Origin: Pseudobutyrivibrio ruminis
GTDB lineage: Bacteria; Bacillota; Clostridia; Lachnospirales; Lachnospiraceae
Length of the DNA stretch: 64,000 bases
NCBI GenBank assembly: GCA_015057315.1
Contig: SVER01000005.1
Coordinates: 62,001 to 126,000 of the forward strand
Direction: 5' to 3'
The notes beneath the pieces were generated by a model, which searched no databases, was not told the origin of the DNA, and saw only the letters and a program-made list of their open reading frames with translations. This document shows positions 41,801 to 51,508 of this stretch, piece after piece (position 1 is the first letter of the stretch; each line of letters starts with the position of its first letter). Both the position numbers and the translations under genes were made by a program.

Positions 41801-42122
41801 AGTGCTCATTAGAATCATCTATTATCTTTTCTATATTTGTAAAATCTGAAATCACTTCATTTGCCAAATCTTTATCAATATTATTAGTTTGACAATATTG
41901 TTCAAGCATGTTGCTATTTTTAAGAACTGTAAAATAATTAATTACCTCTGCATATTCTTTTATAATAGGCAAATATTCACTCTTAGCTACATAATGGCTC
42001 ATTGATAATAATTCATTAAATCTATTATATAATTCCACAATTTTCACACCTTCTTCTGTAGAAGGTGTGTTAAATGGTTTATTAATCTCTTTTTTTGAAA
42101 ATAATTTTGAGAATATATTCAT
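38802..42122 (-). CDS. UvrD/Rep-type SF1 helicase with possible PD-(D/E)XK-like insert, C4 zinc ribbons and RQC-like C-terminus
   Basis: VIAGAGAGKTTTVAAKVKYL Walker A, YIIVDEYQDISRQRF, VHSSKGLGYDDVIIING, YVALTRTKNRVY; insert YEYEPKYPYVIPGMKRPYTPDFLIKQGEEVIYIEHFG; Cys clusters CPICGYPLQFRYKRAYGLRLYMC and CDKCVDGYLIVRKGKNGYFLGC. Confidence 0.9.
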   Translation of the reverse strand: MNIFSKLFSKKEINKPFNTPSTEEGVKIVELYNRFNELLSMSHYVAKSEYLPIIKEYAEVINYFTVLKNSNMLEQYCQTNNIDKDLANEVISDFTNIEKIIDDSNEHYLEKALISEKDYLDNILREVDPVISLDDDQRKVVLSDEDYSLVIAGAGAGKTTTVAAKVKYLVERKNIEPKDILVISFTNKAVGELRDKINKALKIDCPIATFHSTGNAILNINNPEKLNIVDESRLYFLLLDYFKESVMKNESMVNNLIRFFASYFDAPYEGDDLNAFFNKIAKANYSTMKSDFDEIKQDIVDTRTKKKVTIRNEIVRSYQEVEIANFLYLNNVEYEYEPKYPYVIPGMKRPYTPDFLIKQGEEVIYIEHFGISEDGNNTLFSAEDLENYKKHVNDKVMLHRTHNTKLIYTFSSYKDHKSITEHLKEQLIEAGIELTPKSNEEIMAKLISSEESRYIRKLINLICRFIHNFKTNGYTAEEFDRMYHSTQNVRSRLFLNICQDCYLEYQRYLKENDAVDFEDMINESARVLREVKEMKQRLNFKYIIVDEYQDISRQRFDLTKALSEVCDGKIIAVGDDWQSIYAFSGSDITLFTQFKEKMGYAKLLKIVKTYRNAQDVIDIAGGFIQKNPTQITKSLESPKRIDDPVIIYTYDSDYKIPGADKYSGKNYAMAKAVETAIEQILAYNKENNRKNGTILILGRFGFDADLLERSGLFEYQYRGTKITSVKYPKLKMTFMTVHSSKGLGYDDVIIINGKNELYGFPSKIEDDPVLSFVIKGDRSIDYAEERRLFYVALTRTKNRVYCIAPEKNPSEFLLEIKRDYKNVVLNGTWNEEEVKSSFTKKTCPICGYPLQFRYKRAYGLRLYMCTNEPEICSFMTNEIAAGKMSIMKCDKCVDGYLIVRKGKNGYFLGCTNYKPNGSGCNNMISSMDYYTLMNMAPEKVNILNTEKKTDKSNSDSENESSDRIDISRKKKINELITYKGNDLHELVKNVILALKHISERRFFGITVLIGVLRGFEAKTIVKYDLNLVEEYGIYSNISKDDLRALIQWLIDNHYMLRTKERYPVLHMTYEGNHYDECITKRQLKAIKEYLESPNREFFEDIYFDEE

Positions 42123-42198
42123 ATAGTATAATTCACTCCATATAAGTACTCAGTACAATTTTACTATATTTATGATTGAATAAAAAGAAATAGACACG

Positions 42199-42504
42199 TT
42201 TATTATCTACTACTAACTCAACAAGCACGGTCCACACACCTGTTATGCCTAATTGGATTCTTCTGTCACAGAGCTAACGTATTTAGTGGATTTAGCGAAC
42301 CTCTTGTGAAAGAATTCCTTGAAATTTGGTACATTTCTGTCACAAACACCCTAGTAAATCCATTGTTTTCGCCTTCCCTGTGACAGAAATTCACTATATT
42401 GCTTACTTTTCTGTCACAGCATCCCCTACAAGCCTTATATTTTCGTTTTCCCTGTGACATAATTATTTATTTCATACCTTAAATCGATATTTTCCCTTGC
42501 CCTT
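42199..42504. repeat. Long direct repeat copy B (partner of 37325-37630)
   Basis: Constant offset of 4874 bp from copy A; carries a KGKGKYRFKV* remnant of a fic wHTH 3' end. Confidence 0.93.
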
Positions 42505-42506
42505 TA

Positions 42507-44168
42507 CTACTTCTTATACAAAACATCATAAAATTCCACAGAATCATATCTGCCATGAATGGTCTCGTACTGGTATTCTTGGAGCTCTTCGATTTTCTTT
42601 TCGATGGCATCTTGGCTTAAGGATTTGTCATTAGCATAGTAGCTGGTAGAGCCTGTAGCATTTGCAAGAGCTTCTTCTGTCATTTCATCTTCTGAAGGGT
42701 AACCATTGCCATCCAGGTCGTCATAGTTGTCCATTTGGCAGGTGCAATCCTCTACCATTTTGTTATCATGGATTGATAAGAAATCAAGGTAACAAACAAT
42801 TCCAGCATAATCGGTATTCCAATATCTAATGCAGTTCTTCTTTGGTGAATATTCATAGTCAGCAACACCACCTGCTCCATAGCCAAATTCATCACCAAAA
42901 GGAACTACATGACCATCCTTGTAGGTGTAAAGATATAGATAATAACCATAATTATCTACTACAAGCTCAGGCACATCATCCTCATCTATGTATATAAGAT
43001 TATAGCTATAATCTCCATCAAGATTAGTGATGCGGACAACCTGATTGTAGGCATCATTCCATGTATTATAGACAGCTGCCTCATTATCGCCTAAGAGATA
43101 GCTCTTCACATTAGGAATGTTTAATTCTTCTGTATAATAATTGCTTAGCCACTCAGATGCATCCTTTAGATAATTGTAGCCAGCTTCATCATAGGAAACA
43201 CCATATTCGTACAATCCAACATGATCCTTACCATCACTGCCTTCTGCTATAACCACAATATCATCAGCACCATCTGCAGTAAAATCAAAGATTCCAACTG
43301 CTTTTACTGTTGTGAAATGCTCCTGATTAGCAAAATTATCTCCAAAGTAATTTCCAAGCCAAGACAGGCGCTTACCATCAACTGTGACAATCATATTGGC
43401 TTCATCCCCAGACTCAGGATTTCCTTGATATGTAATGAAGCGCCCTGGGGTATCAATCCCTGGAACATTGATATCAAATGTTTGGGCTTCATCATTGCCA
43501 ACTTCCCAGGCCCACACATTGGAAATCATCTTATAAATATCACCATTTTTTTCAAATGTTAATTCGATGTCAGGAGTTTCCCATACATGCCAATCTACAT
43601 CTTCGTTAGTATCGTTATGTAATTGGATTATATACAAATCCCCTAGCTTCTTTCCGCTAATGCAAGAATAAGACATCCAATTAGAATCTCCATGTAAAGA
43701 ATAATAAGAATCATAATCCTTTACATATTCAAAGCCAATCTGCTCTTTCATATCCTCATACTGAACTCCAGCATGAGACTGAACAAACTGCTTAATATCA
43801 TCTGCCCTAAGAACAACCAAATCCCCACATTCTTCATCTAAGGAAGCTTGCTTATAAAAAGCATCCTTTTCTTCCTCGGAAACATCAGTAGCACCAATTC
43901 CTGCTCCGTTATATAGTACTTCGCTCCAGTCAATATCATTTACACTGTTAAATGGTCGTACTAAAAATCCATTGTACTCTGTAGTACCAAATAACTCCGT
44001 AAATGAATCTAGTTCCTCCTGTGTAAGCTCAACAGCTTCCTCGGATTCTTTGATATCACTAGCCTGTATTTCCGAAGTGGCAGATTCTATCCCCTGATTC
44101 TTATTACCGCAGGCTGTCAGCACAGCTAACATAGAAATGGCTAATATAACTACAATTCTTTTTTTCAT
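42507..44168 (-). CDS. Putative lipoprotein, unknown function
   Basis: MKKRIVVILAISMLAVLTACGNKN lipobox; ends next to repeat B. Confidence 0.75.
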   Translation of the reverse strand: MKKRIVVILAISMLAVLTACGNKNQGIESATSEIQASDIKESEEAVELTQEELDSFTELFGTTEYNGFLVRPFNSVNDIDWSEVLYNGAGIGATDVSEEEKDAFYKQASLDEECGDLVVLRADDIKQFVQSHAGVQYEDMKEQIGFEYVKDYDSYYSLHGDSNWMSYSCISGKKLGDLYIIQLHNDTNEDVDWHVWETPDIELTFEKNGDIYKMISNVWAWEVGNDEAQTFDINVPGIDTPGRFITYQGNPESGDEANMIVTVDGKRLSWLGNYFGDNFANQEHFTTVKAVGIFDFTADGADDIVVIAEGSDGKDHVGLYEYGVSYDEAGYNYLKDASEWLSNYYTEELNIPNVKSYLLGDNEAAVYNTWNDAYNQVVRITNLDGDYSYNLIYIDEDDVPELVVDNYGYYLYLYTYKDGHVVPFGDEFGYGAGGVADYEYSPKKNCIRYWNTDYAGIVCYLDFLSIHDNKMVEDCTCQMDNYDDLDGNGYPSEDEMTEEALANATGSTSYYANDKSLSQDAIEKKIEELQEYQYETIHGRYDSVEFYDVLYKK

Positions 44169-44171
44169 ATA

Positions 44172-44912
44172 TTATTGTAATCCCTTTACAAAATTCTGTA
44201 CGGCTTCAACCATAAGATCCATGTGCTTGCCATAGCAGTGATCATCATCCTTTATAAGCTCTAACTTGCAATTAGCAAATTTCTTTGATGCATCAATGGC
44301 AAATTCAACAGGTACAGTATCATCCGCATCACCGTGAACGATAAGTACAGGGCCTGTGAATTTCTTCATGGCTGCATCTAAATCGATTGACTGTGCTACT
44401 CTAATATAGTTACCGTTAAGTGTACGACCATCCCATGATACTAATTCATCTGGAATATGCTCTGGGTCGAATGGCTGACCTAAAAGCATGCCGGCCTTTG
44501 CACCGTCAATAATGACGTATGCAGGTGAAAGTGGCATAAGAGCCTTGATAGTATCTCTTTCCATTGCAGCAGCAAGTGTAACTGCAAGACCGCCCTGTGA
44601 ATGTCCGCAGATGTAGAGGTCTGTAACGAAGTCAAGCTTCTTTGCATAATCAACTACTGCAAGGATGTTATTGAGCCACTTGTAAAGATTGTGCTCTCTG
44701 AACTCTCCCTCGCTCTTGCCGTGACCAAATAAATCTACACGAAGTGTAGCAACTCCGATTTCATTAAGTCCCTTTGCTACTGCAACGATATGATCTTCCT
44801 CAATATGTCCTGTAAAGCCATGAAATACAAGACAAAGTGGACACTTTTCTGCTCCCCCTTCTGGCATATCCAAAATTGCGTTTAGTTTAATTCCATCATC
44901 AATAATATACAT
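44172..44912 (-). CDS. Alpha/beta hydrolase
   Basis: LVFHGFTGH, CGHSQGGLAV, VHGDADDTVP, DDHCYG. Confidence 0.9.
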   Translation of the reverse strand: MYIIDDGIKLNAILDMPEGGAEKCPLCLVFHGFTGHIEEDHIVAVAKGLNEIGVATLRVDLFGHGKSEGEFREHNLYKWLNNILAVVDYAKKLDFVTDLYICGHSQGGLAVTLAAAMERDTIKALMPLSPAYVIIDGAKAGMLLGQPFDPEHIPDELVSWDGRTLNGNYIRVAQSIDLDAAMKKFTGPVLIVHGDADDTVPVEFAIDASKKFANCKLELIKDDDHCYGKHMDLMVEAVQNFVKGLQ

Positions 44913-45026
44913 TTTCCTTTTTCTCCTAATAAAAAATTTTTCAACGTTTATATTCTATTACATTTAAAATTGTATTTCACCTTCAAAATACATATAATTG
45001 CCTTATAAACTTTTAAGGAGAAGGCT

Positions 45027-45881
45027 ATGGAATCACTTACAACAAGAATCAACCTGAATAATGGTACTGCAATTCCAATGTTTGGATATGGTACCTACAA
45101 AATCAAAGACTCAAATGAAGCCTACAATTCTGTAAGGCTTGCATTGAAAAACGGCTATCGTCATATCGATACTGCTGCTTTTTATGAAAATGAAAAATTC
45201 GTTGCTAATGCTATAAAGGATTTTATGGAGGAAAGCCACACTAAGCGTGAAGATATTTTTGTTACCAGCAAGGCTTGGAAAACAGAGCTTGGCTACGACA
45301 AAACTCTTGCTGCCTTTGAAAAGACTATGAATGAAATGCAGATGGATTACCTGGATTTGTATTTAGTTCATTGGCCAGCATCTTATGCCTTTGATGATGA
45401 TTGGGAAAATACAAACAGACAGACCTGGAAGGCCATGACCGAGATTTACAAATCTGGTCGTGTTAAAGCAATCGGCGTATCAAACTTCCTTACACATCAT
45501 TTGGATACTATTATAGATATGGAAGTAACACCTGCGGTAGATCAGATTGAGGTTAACCCAGGATTTTTACAGAAGGATACAGTAGATTACTGTAAAGAGC
45601 ATGGAATATTGGTGGAAGCATGGAGCCCTCTTGGAAGAGGCAAATCTCTTGCTCACCCATTACTTGAAGAGCTTGCTAATAAATACGGAAGAACTGTTGC
45701 TCAGATTATTCTTCGCTGGGAAGTACAGCACGACATTGTGCCTCTTCCAAAATCTGTCAATGAAGACCGCATCATACAAAACGCTAATGTGTTTGACTTT
45801 GAGCTTTCAGATGATGACATGTCAGCAATTGATGAAATTCCACCTTACGGAAACAGCGGACACAGTCCTGATCAGCCATAA
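45027..45881 (+). CDS. Aldo/keto reductase
   Basis: GTYKIKDSNEAYNSVRLALKNGYRHIDTAAFYENE, DLYLVHWP, GVSNF, ILRWEVQHDIVPLPKS. Confidence 0.94.
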   Translation: MESLTTRINLNNGTAIPMFGYGTYKIKDSNEAYNSVRLALKNGYRHIDTAAFYENEKFVANAIKDFMEESHTKREDIFVTSKAWKTELGYDKTLAAFEKTMNEMQMDYLDLYLVHWPASYAFDDDWENTNRQTWKAMTEIYKSGRVKAIGVSNFLTHHLDTIIDMEVTPAVDQIEVNPGFLQKDTVDYCKEHGILVEAWSPLGRGKSLAHPLLEELANKYGRTVAQIILRWEVQHDIVPLPKSVNEDRIIQNANVFDFELSDDDMSAIDEIPPYGNSGHSPDQP

Positions 45882-45895
45882 GTAAAATTTTATTA

Positions 45896-45948
45896 CCCTC
45901 ATCCGTCGACTGCGTCGACACCTTCCCCCTAAAATAGGGGGAAGGCTT
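45896..45948. repeat. Partial copy (one monomer) of the CCCTCATC/CTTCCCC palindromic repeat
   Basis: CCCTCATCCGTCGACTGCGTCGACACCTTCCCCCTAAAATAGGGGGAAGGCTT. Confidence 0.88.
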
Positions 45949-45953
45949 ATTTT

Positions 45954-46646
45954 TTACATAAAGCTTGCGAAAAGTGAGGCAAACACTACGGTGATAACGC
46001 CTGCTACTGCAATAGAAAGTGAACTCATGGCACCTTCTACATCACCAAGCTCCATGGCCTTTGCTGTTCCAATAGCATGAGCTGCTGTTCCAAGTGCCAA
46101 GCCCTTAGAAATAGGCTCTTTGATTCTAAAGATTTTACAAATCAATTCTCCAAAAATATTTCCAAGAACACCTGTAATAACAATTACAGCAACAGTGATG
46201 GTAACATATCCACCAAGCTCTTCTGATACACCCATGCCAATAGCTGTGGTAATTGACTTAGGAAGAAGTGTTACATAATTAGCATGTGACAAGCCCATCA
46301 TCTTAGCCAATACAAAAACTGTAACAAGGGATGTGATAACACCTGCAAATACACCAAGTAATACTGCCTTAGCATTGTTCTTAAGTAGCTCCCATTCCTC
46401 ATAAAGTGGAATGGCAAGACATACTGTTGCAGGAGTAAGCAGCCAGCTTAGATACTTAGCGCCTTCGTTATATGTCTCGTAGCTGATGTTACAGCTTATA
46501 AGCACAATGATTGTTACTATTATAGAAATTAGCAGTGGGTTAAGGAAGCCATAACCAAATTTTCTCTTAAGCTTTGCTCCGATTGCATAGGAAATCAAAC
46601 TAATGGTAACCCCTGCATAGGCGCTGTTTTGCATAAACTCTGTCAT
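45954..46646 (-). CDS. lrgB: LrgB family protein
   Basis: LLPKSITTAIGMGVSEELGG, GTAAHAIGTAKAMELG. Confidence 0.9.
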   Translation of the reverse strand: MTEFMQNSAYAGVTISLISYAIGAKLKRKFGYGFLNPLLISIIVTIIVLISCNISYETYNEGAKYLSWLLTPATVCLAIPLYEEWELLKNNAKAVLLGVFAGVITSLVTVFVLAKMMGLSHANYVTLLPKSITTAIGMGVSEELGGYVTITVAVIVITGVLGNIFGELICKIFRIKEPISKGLALGTAAHAIGTAKAMELGDVEGAMSSLSIAVAGVITVVFASLFASFM

Positions 46647-47023
46647 TATTTTCCCTCCTTTGCACTGCGTCTAATGATTGCCTGAGAAATAAGACCTGTT
46701 GCACCCATAACTGTAAATATGGTAATCACGGTAATTACAGAAACTGGAAGAAGCACTGGCTCTAATACATTCCATGAAGACATAAGCCCAACACCAGCGG
46801 GAATAAACATTACAGGCATAATCTCTATCAAAAATCTACCTGTCTCCCTAACCTGACTAAGTTTAATCACTCCTGTTAACAGGAATATAAACATAAGCAC
46901 CATTCCATAGATGCTGGCAGGAATAGGCAGTGGCAGAACTGCTTTTAAAATCTCACCCATTAATGAAACTGCCAGAATAATTAAAAACTGTTTCAAATAT
47001 TTCATATTAAAATCTTCCTTCAA
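46646..47023 (-). CDS. lrgA: LrgA/CidA family protein
   Basis: LPIPASIYGMVLMFIFLL, four TM segments, coupled to lrgB. Confidence 0.88.
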   Translation of the reverse strand: MKEDFNMKYLKQFLIILAVSLMGEILKAVLPLPIPASIYGMVLMFIFLLTGVIKLSQVRETGRFLIEIMPVMFIPAGVGLMSSWNVLEPVLLPVSVITVITIFTVMGATGLISQAIIRRSAKEGK

Positions 47024-47118
47024 AAAATTAGGGCTCGGTATTTTACCCCAAGCCCCAATACATTATACTACTTATTTAATTATTTATTGTCTTTTTTTAC
47101 ATACCAGGCAAAATCTCA

Positions 47119-49317
47119 TTACTCTAACCTTTGCCTAGCTACAAGCTCAGCAAAATTTCCATTTTTTTCTATAAGCTCATCATAAGTGCCGGACTCCACA
47201 ATTTGCCCCTGGTCAAGGACCAAAATCTTATCACAGTGTTTGATTGTGGATAGTCTATGGGCCACAACTATTCTGGTACATCCCATAGAATCAAGGGCTT
47301 CTGACACTTGCTTTTGGGTGATATTATCAAGGGCTGATGTTGCTTCATCAAATATTAAAAGCTTTGGCTTATTAGCTATGGCTCTGGCTATCATTAGACG
47401 CTGCTTTTGACCGCCTGATATTCCACCCTGCCCTTCAGAAATAACAGTAAACATTCCCATTGGCATGCTTTTAATGTCATCAGCCACCTTTGCAGTCTCG
47501 GCTGCTGCCCAAGCCTCATCCATTGTTAGATTAGGATTAGTAATTACGATATTTGAATATATGTCTCCCTGGAACAAGCCCCCATCCTGGGTAACAGTTC
47601 CAATATTTTTTCTTAAAGAGCCTAAATCAAGTGTTGCCATATCCCTACCATCGTAATAGATTGCTCCACTTTCCGGTGTTTCAAACCCCAATAGCAGCCT
47701 GATTAAAGTAGATTTACCACAGCCTGTTCTTCCTACAATTGCCACATAATCTCCTGCATTGATTTTGAGTGACAGGTCTTTAAGCACAAATGGTGTTTTA
47801 TCAGAATATCTAAAGGATACATCGGCTATCTCCACATTTCCCGATATGTTAGTAACAATTTCTCTGTCTTCAGAAACTTCGGGTACTGTTTTTAAAAATG
47901 GTTCTGCCATTTTAAGTATAGGGTCTATCTGTGCCATAGAAATAGCCAGATTAGAAAATGAATTAAATGCTCCCATCAAATATCCATAGGCCACTGTAAA
48001 ACCTAAATATTCAGATTGATTTACACCGGTTGTAACTGCAATGTAATAGATAATAATAGTTGAAAATAAACTTATGGCAGTATTAATAACATTACTTACC
48101 TTAAGTAATGTTGGAGGATTATATTGAAGTGCAGCCTTATCTGAATAAATATTTAACCATCTTGCAAAAGCTCTTTTTTCTGCCCCGGCTAATTTGATTT
48201 TTTGAATTCCAGTAATCAAAGAATAGCTCATTCCTTCTTCTTTGGCTGTATTTTCCCTAATTATTTTGCTCACTCTAATTTGAAGTAAAGTTGTAATTAG
48301 TGAAACCCCCACTGTAATAAGAATTATAATGGAGGATGGTACCACTAAGCCTGGAGCATATCTAAAAATCTGAGTCACATTTAAAAGTGACGCTATAGCT
48401 GTAAAGCCTGTTGTTACAAAAATATCCTGAAGCAGTTGGCAAAGCTCATTAACAGCCATGCTTCTGCTTTTTAATTCTCCCGGGCTATAGTTTCTATGAA
48501 AGCTTACAGGTAAAGATATTATTCGCATTATCATAGCCGACTCTACTGCCACAGAAGTTTTTGTATTCAATCTTCCTGAAAGTAGCTCAGTTATAGTTGA
48601 AATCAGATGGGTAGAAAGTGTTATGCAAAAAATAAAAATAGCTGCACAAACAAGGGCTCTTGTACTCCTGCTGTTTAAAACCGGTCCAGATAAAGCAACT
48701 GTAATTTTTGTAAGAAACAAACCTACACTACTTACCATCAAACTGGCAAAAAACACAACCATTATATCAGCAGTATTAATATTGCTTTTCATATATATGA
48801 TTAAATCTGGAATGCCAAGTTTTTTTAAGGGCAATGGTTTATAAAAGCATATTGCTTCATTTTCAAATAAATCTACATTCTTTCTATTAATCCTTACATG
48901 TTTTCCTGTATTTGAATCAATATAATAATAACCTTTAAATGCATTAGGTAAAAGTGCCACAGGATTTCTAGAGCCTTTCATAAAACCTAATATAGGACCA
49001 AAGGCATCATGATACCAATCTTCTTTCAGCTCTATATCCCTGCGCATCATTCCGTAATGCCTTAGGCAGTAATCAATTTGCTCTAGCCCATCTGATATTT
49101 CTTCTGGAATATCCACAGGCTTATAATGATAGTATTTTAAAACTGAATCCAATGCCTGTTTTGTTACTATCCTTTCATCTGTTAGCTTATCTGCTAATCG
49201 TTGTCCCAAAACTACCGATGCGATTTTCTGAAAGGATTCCTCTAGAGCCTGCCTGTCTGATTCTCTTCTCTCTTCAATTTGGTCTTCAAACCAGCTTTTC
49301 ATACATTCCTCACTCAT
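47119..49317 (-). CDS. NHLP/NHLM-type bacteriocin export ABC transporter, permease/ATPase subunit
   Basis: ABC exporter with long N-terminal extension (cNMP-like position), GRTGCGKST, GGISGGQKQRLMIARA. Confidence 0.82.
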   Translation of the reverse strand: MSEECMKSWFEDQIEERRESDRQALEESFQKIASVVLGQRLADKLTDERIVTKQALDSVLKYYHYKPVDIPEEISDGLEQIDYCLRHYGMMRRDIELKEDWYHDAFGPILGFMKGSRNPVALLPNAFKGYYYIDSNTGKHVRINRKNVDLFENEAICFYKPLPLKKLGIPDLIIYMKSNINTADIMVVFFASLMVSSVGLFLTKITVALSGPVLNSRSTRALVCAAIFIFCITLSTHLISTITELLSGRLNTKTSVAVESAMIMRIISLPVSFHRNYSPGELKSRSMAVNELCQLLQDIFVTTGFTAIASLLNVTQIFRYAPGLVVPSSIIILITVGVSLITTLLQIRVSKIIRENTAKEEGMSYSLITGIQKIKLAGAEKRAFARWLNIYSDKAALQYNPPTLLKVSNVINTAISLFSTIIIYYIAVTTGVNQSEYLGFTVAYGYLMGAFNSFSNLAISMAQIDPILKMAEPFLKTVPEVSEDREIVTNISGNVEIADVSFRYSDKTPFVLKDLSLKINAGDYVAIVGRTGCGKSTLIRLLLGFETPESGAIYYDGRDMATLDLGSLRKNIGTVTQDGGLFQGDIYSNIVITNPNLTMDEAWAAAETAKVADDIKSMPMGMFTVISEGQGGISGGQKQRLMIARAIANKPKLLIFDEATSALDNITQKQVSEALDSMGCTRIVVAHRLSTIKHCDKILVLDQGQIVESGTYDELIEKNGNFAELVARQRLE

Positions 49318-51508
49318 TAGCTATCAAATTCGCATATACGTTACCAGCTTTGATTAATTCATCATGAGTTCCCTGCTCTACAATATTCCCATGATCGATT
49401 ACAATAATCTTATCGCAATCCCTAATTGTTGAAAGTCTATGGGCAATAACAATACAAGTAATACCTCTATCCTTAATGGACTTTACAACATCATATTCAG
49501 TCTTTGCATCTAATGCACTGGTTGCCTCGTCCAAAATTATAATCATAGGGTCCTGGGCCAGCACTCTGGCAATCTCCATACGCTGCCTCTGACCTCCAGA
49601 TAAATCCCTGCCTCCAGATGTAATCTTGTGGTTATATCCACCAGGCATTTTTAAAATATCATCATGTATCTGAGCATCTCTAGCCGCCAGGATAACTTCG
49701 AAATCTTTGATTGAGTCATCCCACATACGTATATTGTTTGCAATAGTATCCTCAAACAATATTATATCCTGGTCTACAACTGCAATAGAGCCTGTCATAA
49801 CCTCCCTAGGGTACTCATCTCTTCTTTTTCCATCAAATAGAATCTCTCCACTCCAAGGCATGTAAAGACCAGATACTAGCCTTGATATGGTAGATTTGCC
49901 ACAACCTGAAGCTCCCACTATGGCAATTCTTTCTCCCGAATTTATTGTCAACGAAAAATTCCTAAGTATTGGAGCATCCAGCTTTGAATATCCAAATGTA
50001 AGATTCTTTATTTTTATATTTCCCTTAAGCTTTGCAAGTGATTGATTATTCACACCTACATTTTCTGCCAGGGCAACATCCTCGGGGTATTCCATTACAT
50101 CTTCTATACGCTCCATGTTAGTTCGCATTTCCTGTATAGTTTGCCCTGCATTTATCAAAGTATTTGCAGGCTCTATAAAGGATGTAATAAGTCCCTGAAC
50201 CATAAAAACAGCACCTAAGGTGAAGTTTCCCCTCATTACCAAATAAATGCCCAAAACTAAAACTACATAATTGGCGATTGTATTAAAAAATACAGGTATG
50301 CCACCCCAGAATAGCTCTGTCTCCTCTGCAAGTATCTTTTGAGAATTAACCGAGGCCTGATACCCTGCCCACTTTTTGAAAAAACCAGTTTCAGCCCCAC
50401 TTGCCTTAATGGTTTCAATCATATCGATACCACTGGCTGTGGTAGATTCCAGTTTTCCAATATCTCGCATTTCAACCCGGGCTATATTTATTCGCTTATT
50501 AGAAATAATCCTACTGACTATTATGTTCAAAACTACAGTGCCAATTCCCACAATTGTCAGCATAATATTCTGTTTTAATAACAATACCAGATAGAAAATC
50601 ATCATACAGGTATTAATCAACAAAGGGGCAAATGTATTAACAAGTGTACTGGCAATAGACGAATTAAGAACCACTCTTCCCTCTATATCTCCTGCCAATC
50701 TTTGGGAGAAAAAATCCATAGGAAGCCTAAGAACCTTCCACATATAAGAGCAACTTCCTATAGCTGCCATTTTTCCGTTAATTTTTAGGGAATATATTGT
50801 TTTGCCCCACAAAACCACTATGTGAAGTATTGCAAAGATTACTAATATGGTGATAAATGAATTAAGCCACTCTCGATTTATTCCTGTTAGAATTCTGTCT
50901 AAATATATTTTTGAAAACACCGAATCAAATATTCCAAATAGATAGGCAATAGCAGTTGTTAGCATTGCAAATAATACCATTGCCCCTGTCCCAACCATTC
51001 GCTTTTTAACAAATGAAATGATACTTTTCTTTTTTCCAGATGGCACAAATTCCTTAGATGGTGTCAGTATAATTGCAACACCGGTAAATGAATCATCAAA
51101 TTCCTTATAGCTTATACATATACTTCCCCTTGCAGGGTCATTTATATACACTTTGTTCCCCTTAAAGCCATTAAGCACAACAAAGTGATTCATATTCCAA
51201 TGTATGATACATGGAAATTTATCATCGTTTTTTAATTCTTCTGGGGAGCATTTAAAAGCTTTTACATCGAACCCATAAGATACTGCCGCTTTATAGATAT
51301 TTTGGGCATTAGAACCATTTCTTGAAATGCCACAATCAAGACGTACTTGCTCTAATGGCACCCATTTTCCATAATATGCCATGACCATAGCAAGAGCAGC
51401 TGCACCACATTCTAGCATCTCTAGCTGTAATATAACTGGAACCTTTGCTACACCATTTGTTATTGTAGGTGGAATCTTTTTATTAGCCATAATTTCACCT
51501 ATCCTCAA
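49310..51508 (-). CDS. NHLP/NHLM-type bacteriocin export ABC transporter, peptidase/permease/ATPase subunit
   Basis: C39 peptidase domain (LQLEMLECGAAALAMVMAYYG, HWNMNHFVVLNGF, INDPARG) + ABC exporter. Confidence 0.9.
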   Translation of the reverse strand: MRIGEIMANKKIPPTITNGVAKVPVILQLEMLECGAAALAMVMAYYGKWVPLEQVRLDCGISRNGSNAQNIYKAAVSYGFDVKAFKCSPEELKNDDKFPCIIHWNMNHFVVLNGFKGNKVYINDPARGSICISYKEFDDSFTGVAIILTPSKEFVPSGKKKSIISFVKKRMVGTGAMVLFAMLTTAIAYLFGIFDSVFSKIYLDRILTGINREWLNSFITILVIFAILHIVVLWGKTIYSLKINGKMAAIGSCSYMWKVLRLPMDFFSQRLAGDIEGRVVLNSSIASTLVNTFAPLLINTCMMIFYLVLLLKQNIMLTIVGIGTVVLNIIVSRIISNKRINIARVEMRDIGKLESTTASGIDMIETIKASGAETGFFKKWAGYQASVNSQKILAEETELFWGGIPVFFNTIANYVVLVLGIYLVMRGNFTLGAVFMVQGLITSFIEPANTLINAGQTIQEMRTNMERIEDVMEYPEDVALAENVGVNNQSLAKLKGNIKIKNLTFGYSKLDAPILRNFSLTINSGERIAIVGASGCGKSTISRLVSGLYMPWSGEILFDGKRRDEYPREVMTGSIAVVDQDIILFEDTIANNIRMWDDSIKDFEVILAARDAQIHDDILKMPGGYNHKITSGGRDLSGGQRQRMEIARVLAQDPMIIILDEATSALDAKTEYDVVKSIKDRGITCIVIAHRLSTIRDCDKIIVIDHGNIVEQGTHDELIKAGNVYANLIANE

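Noticed and set aside
45027-45885. Second-frame ORF 45601-45885 inside the aldo/keto reductase
   Set aside because: Overlaps a clear AKR coding region; no independent support.
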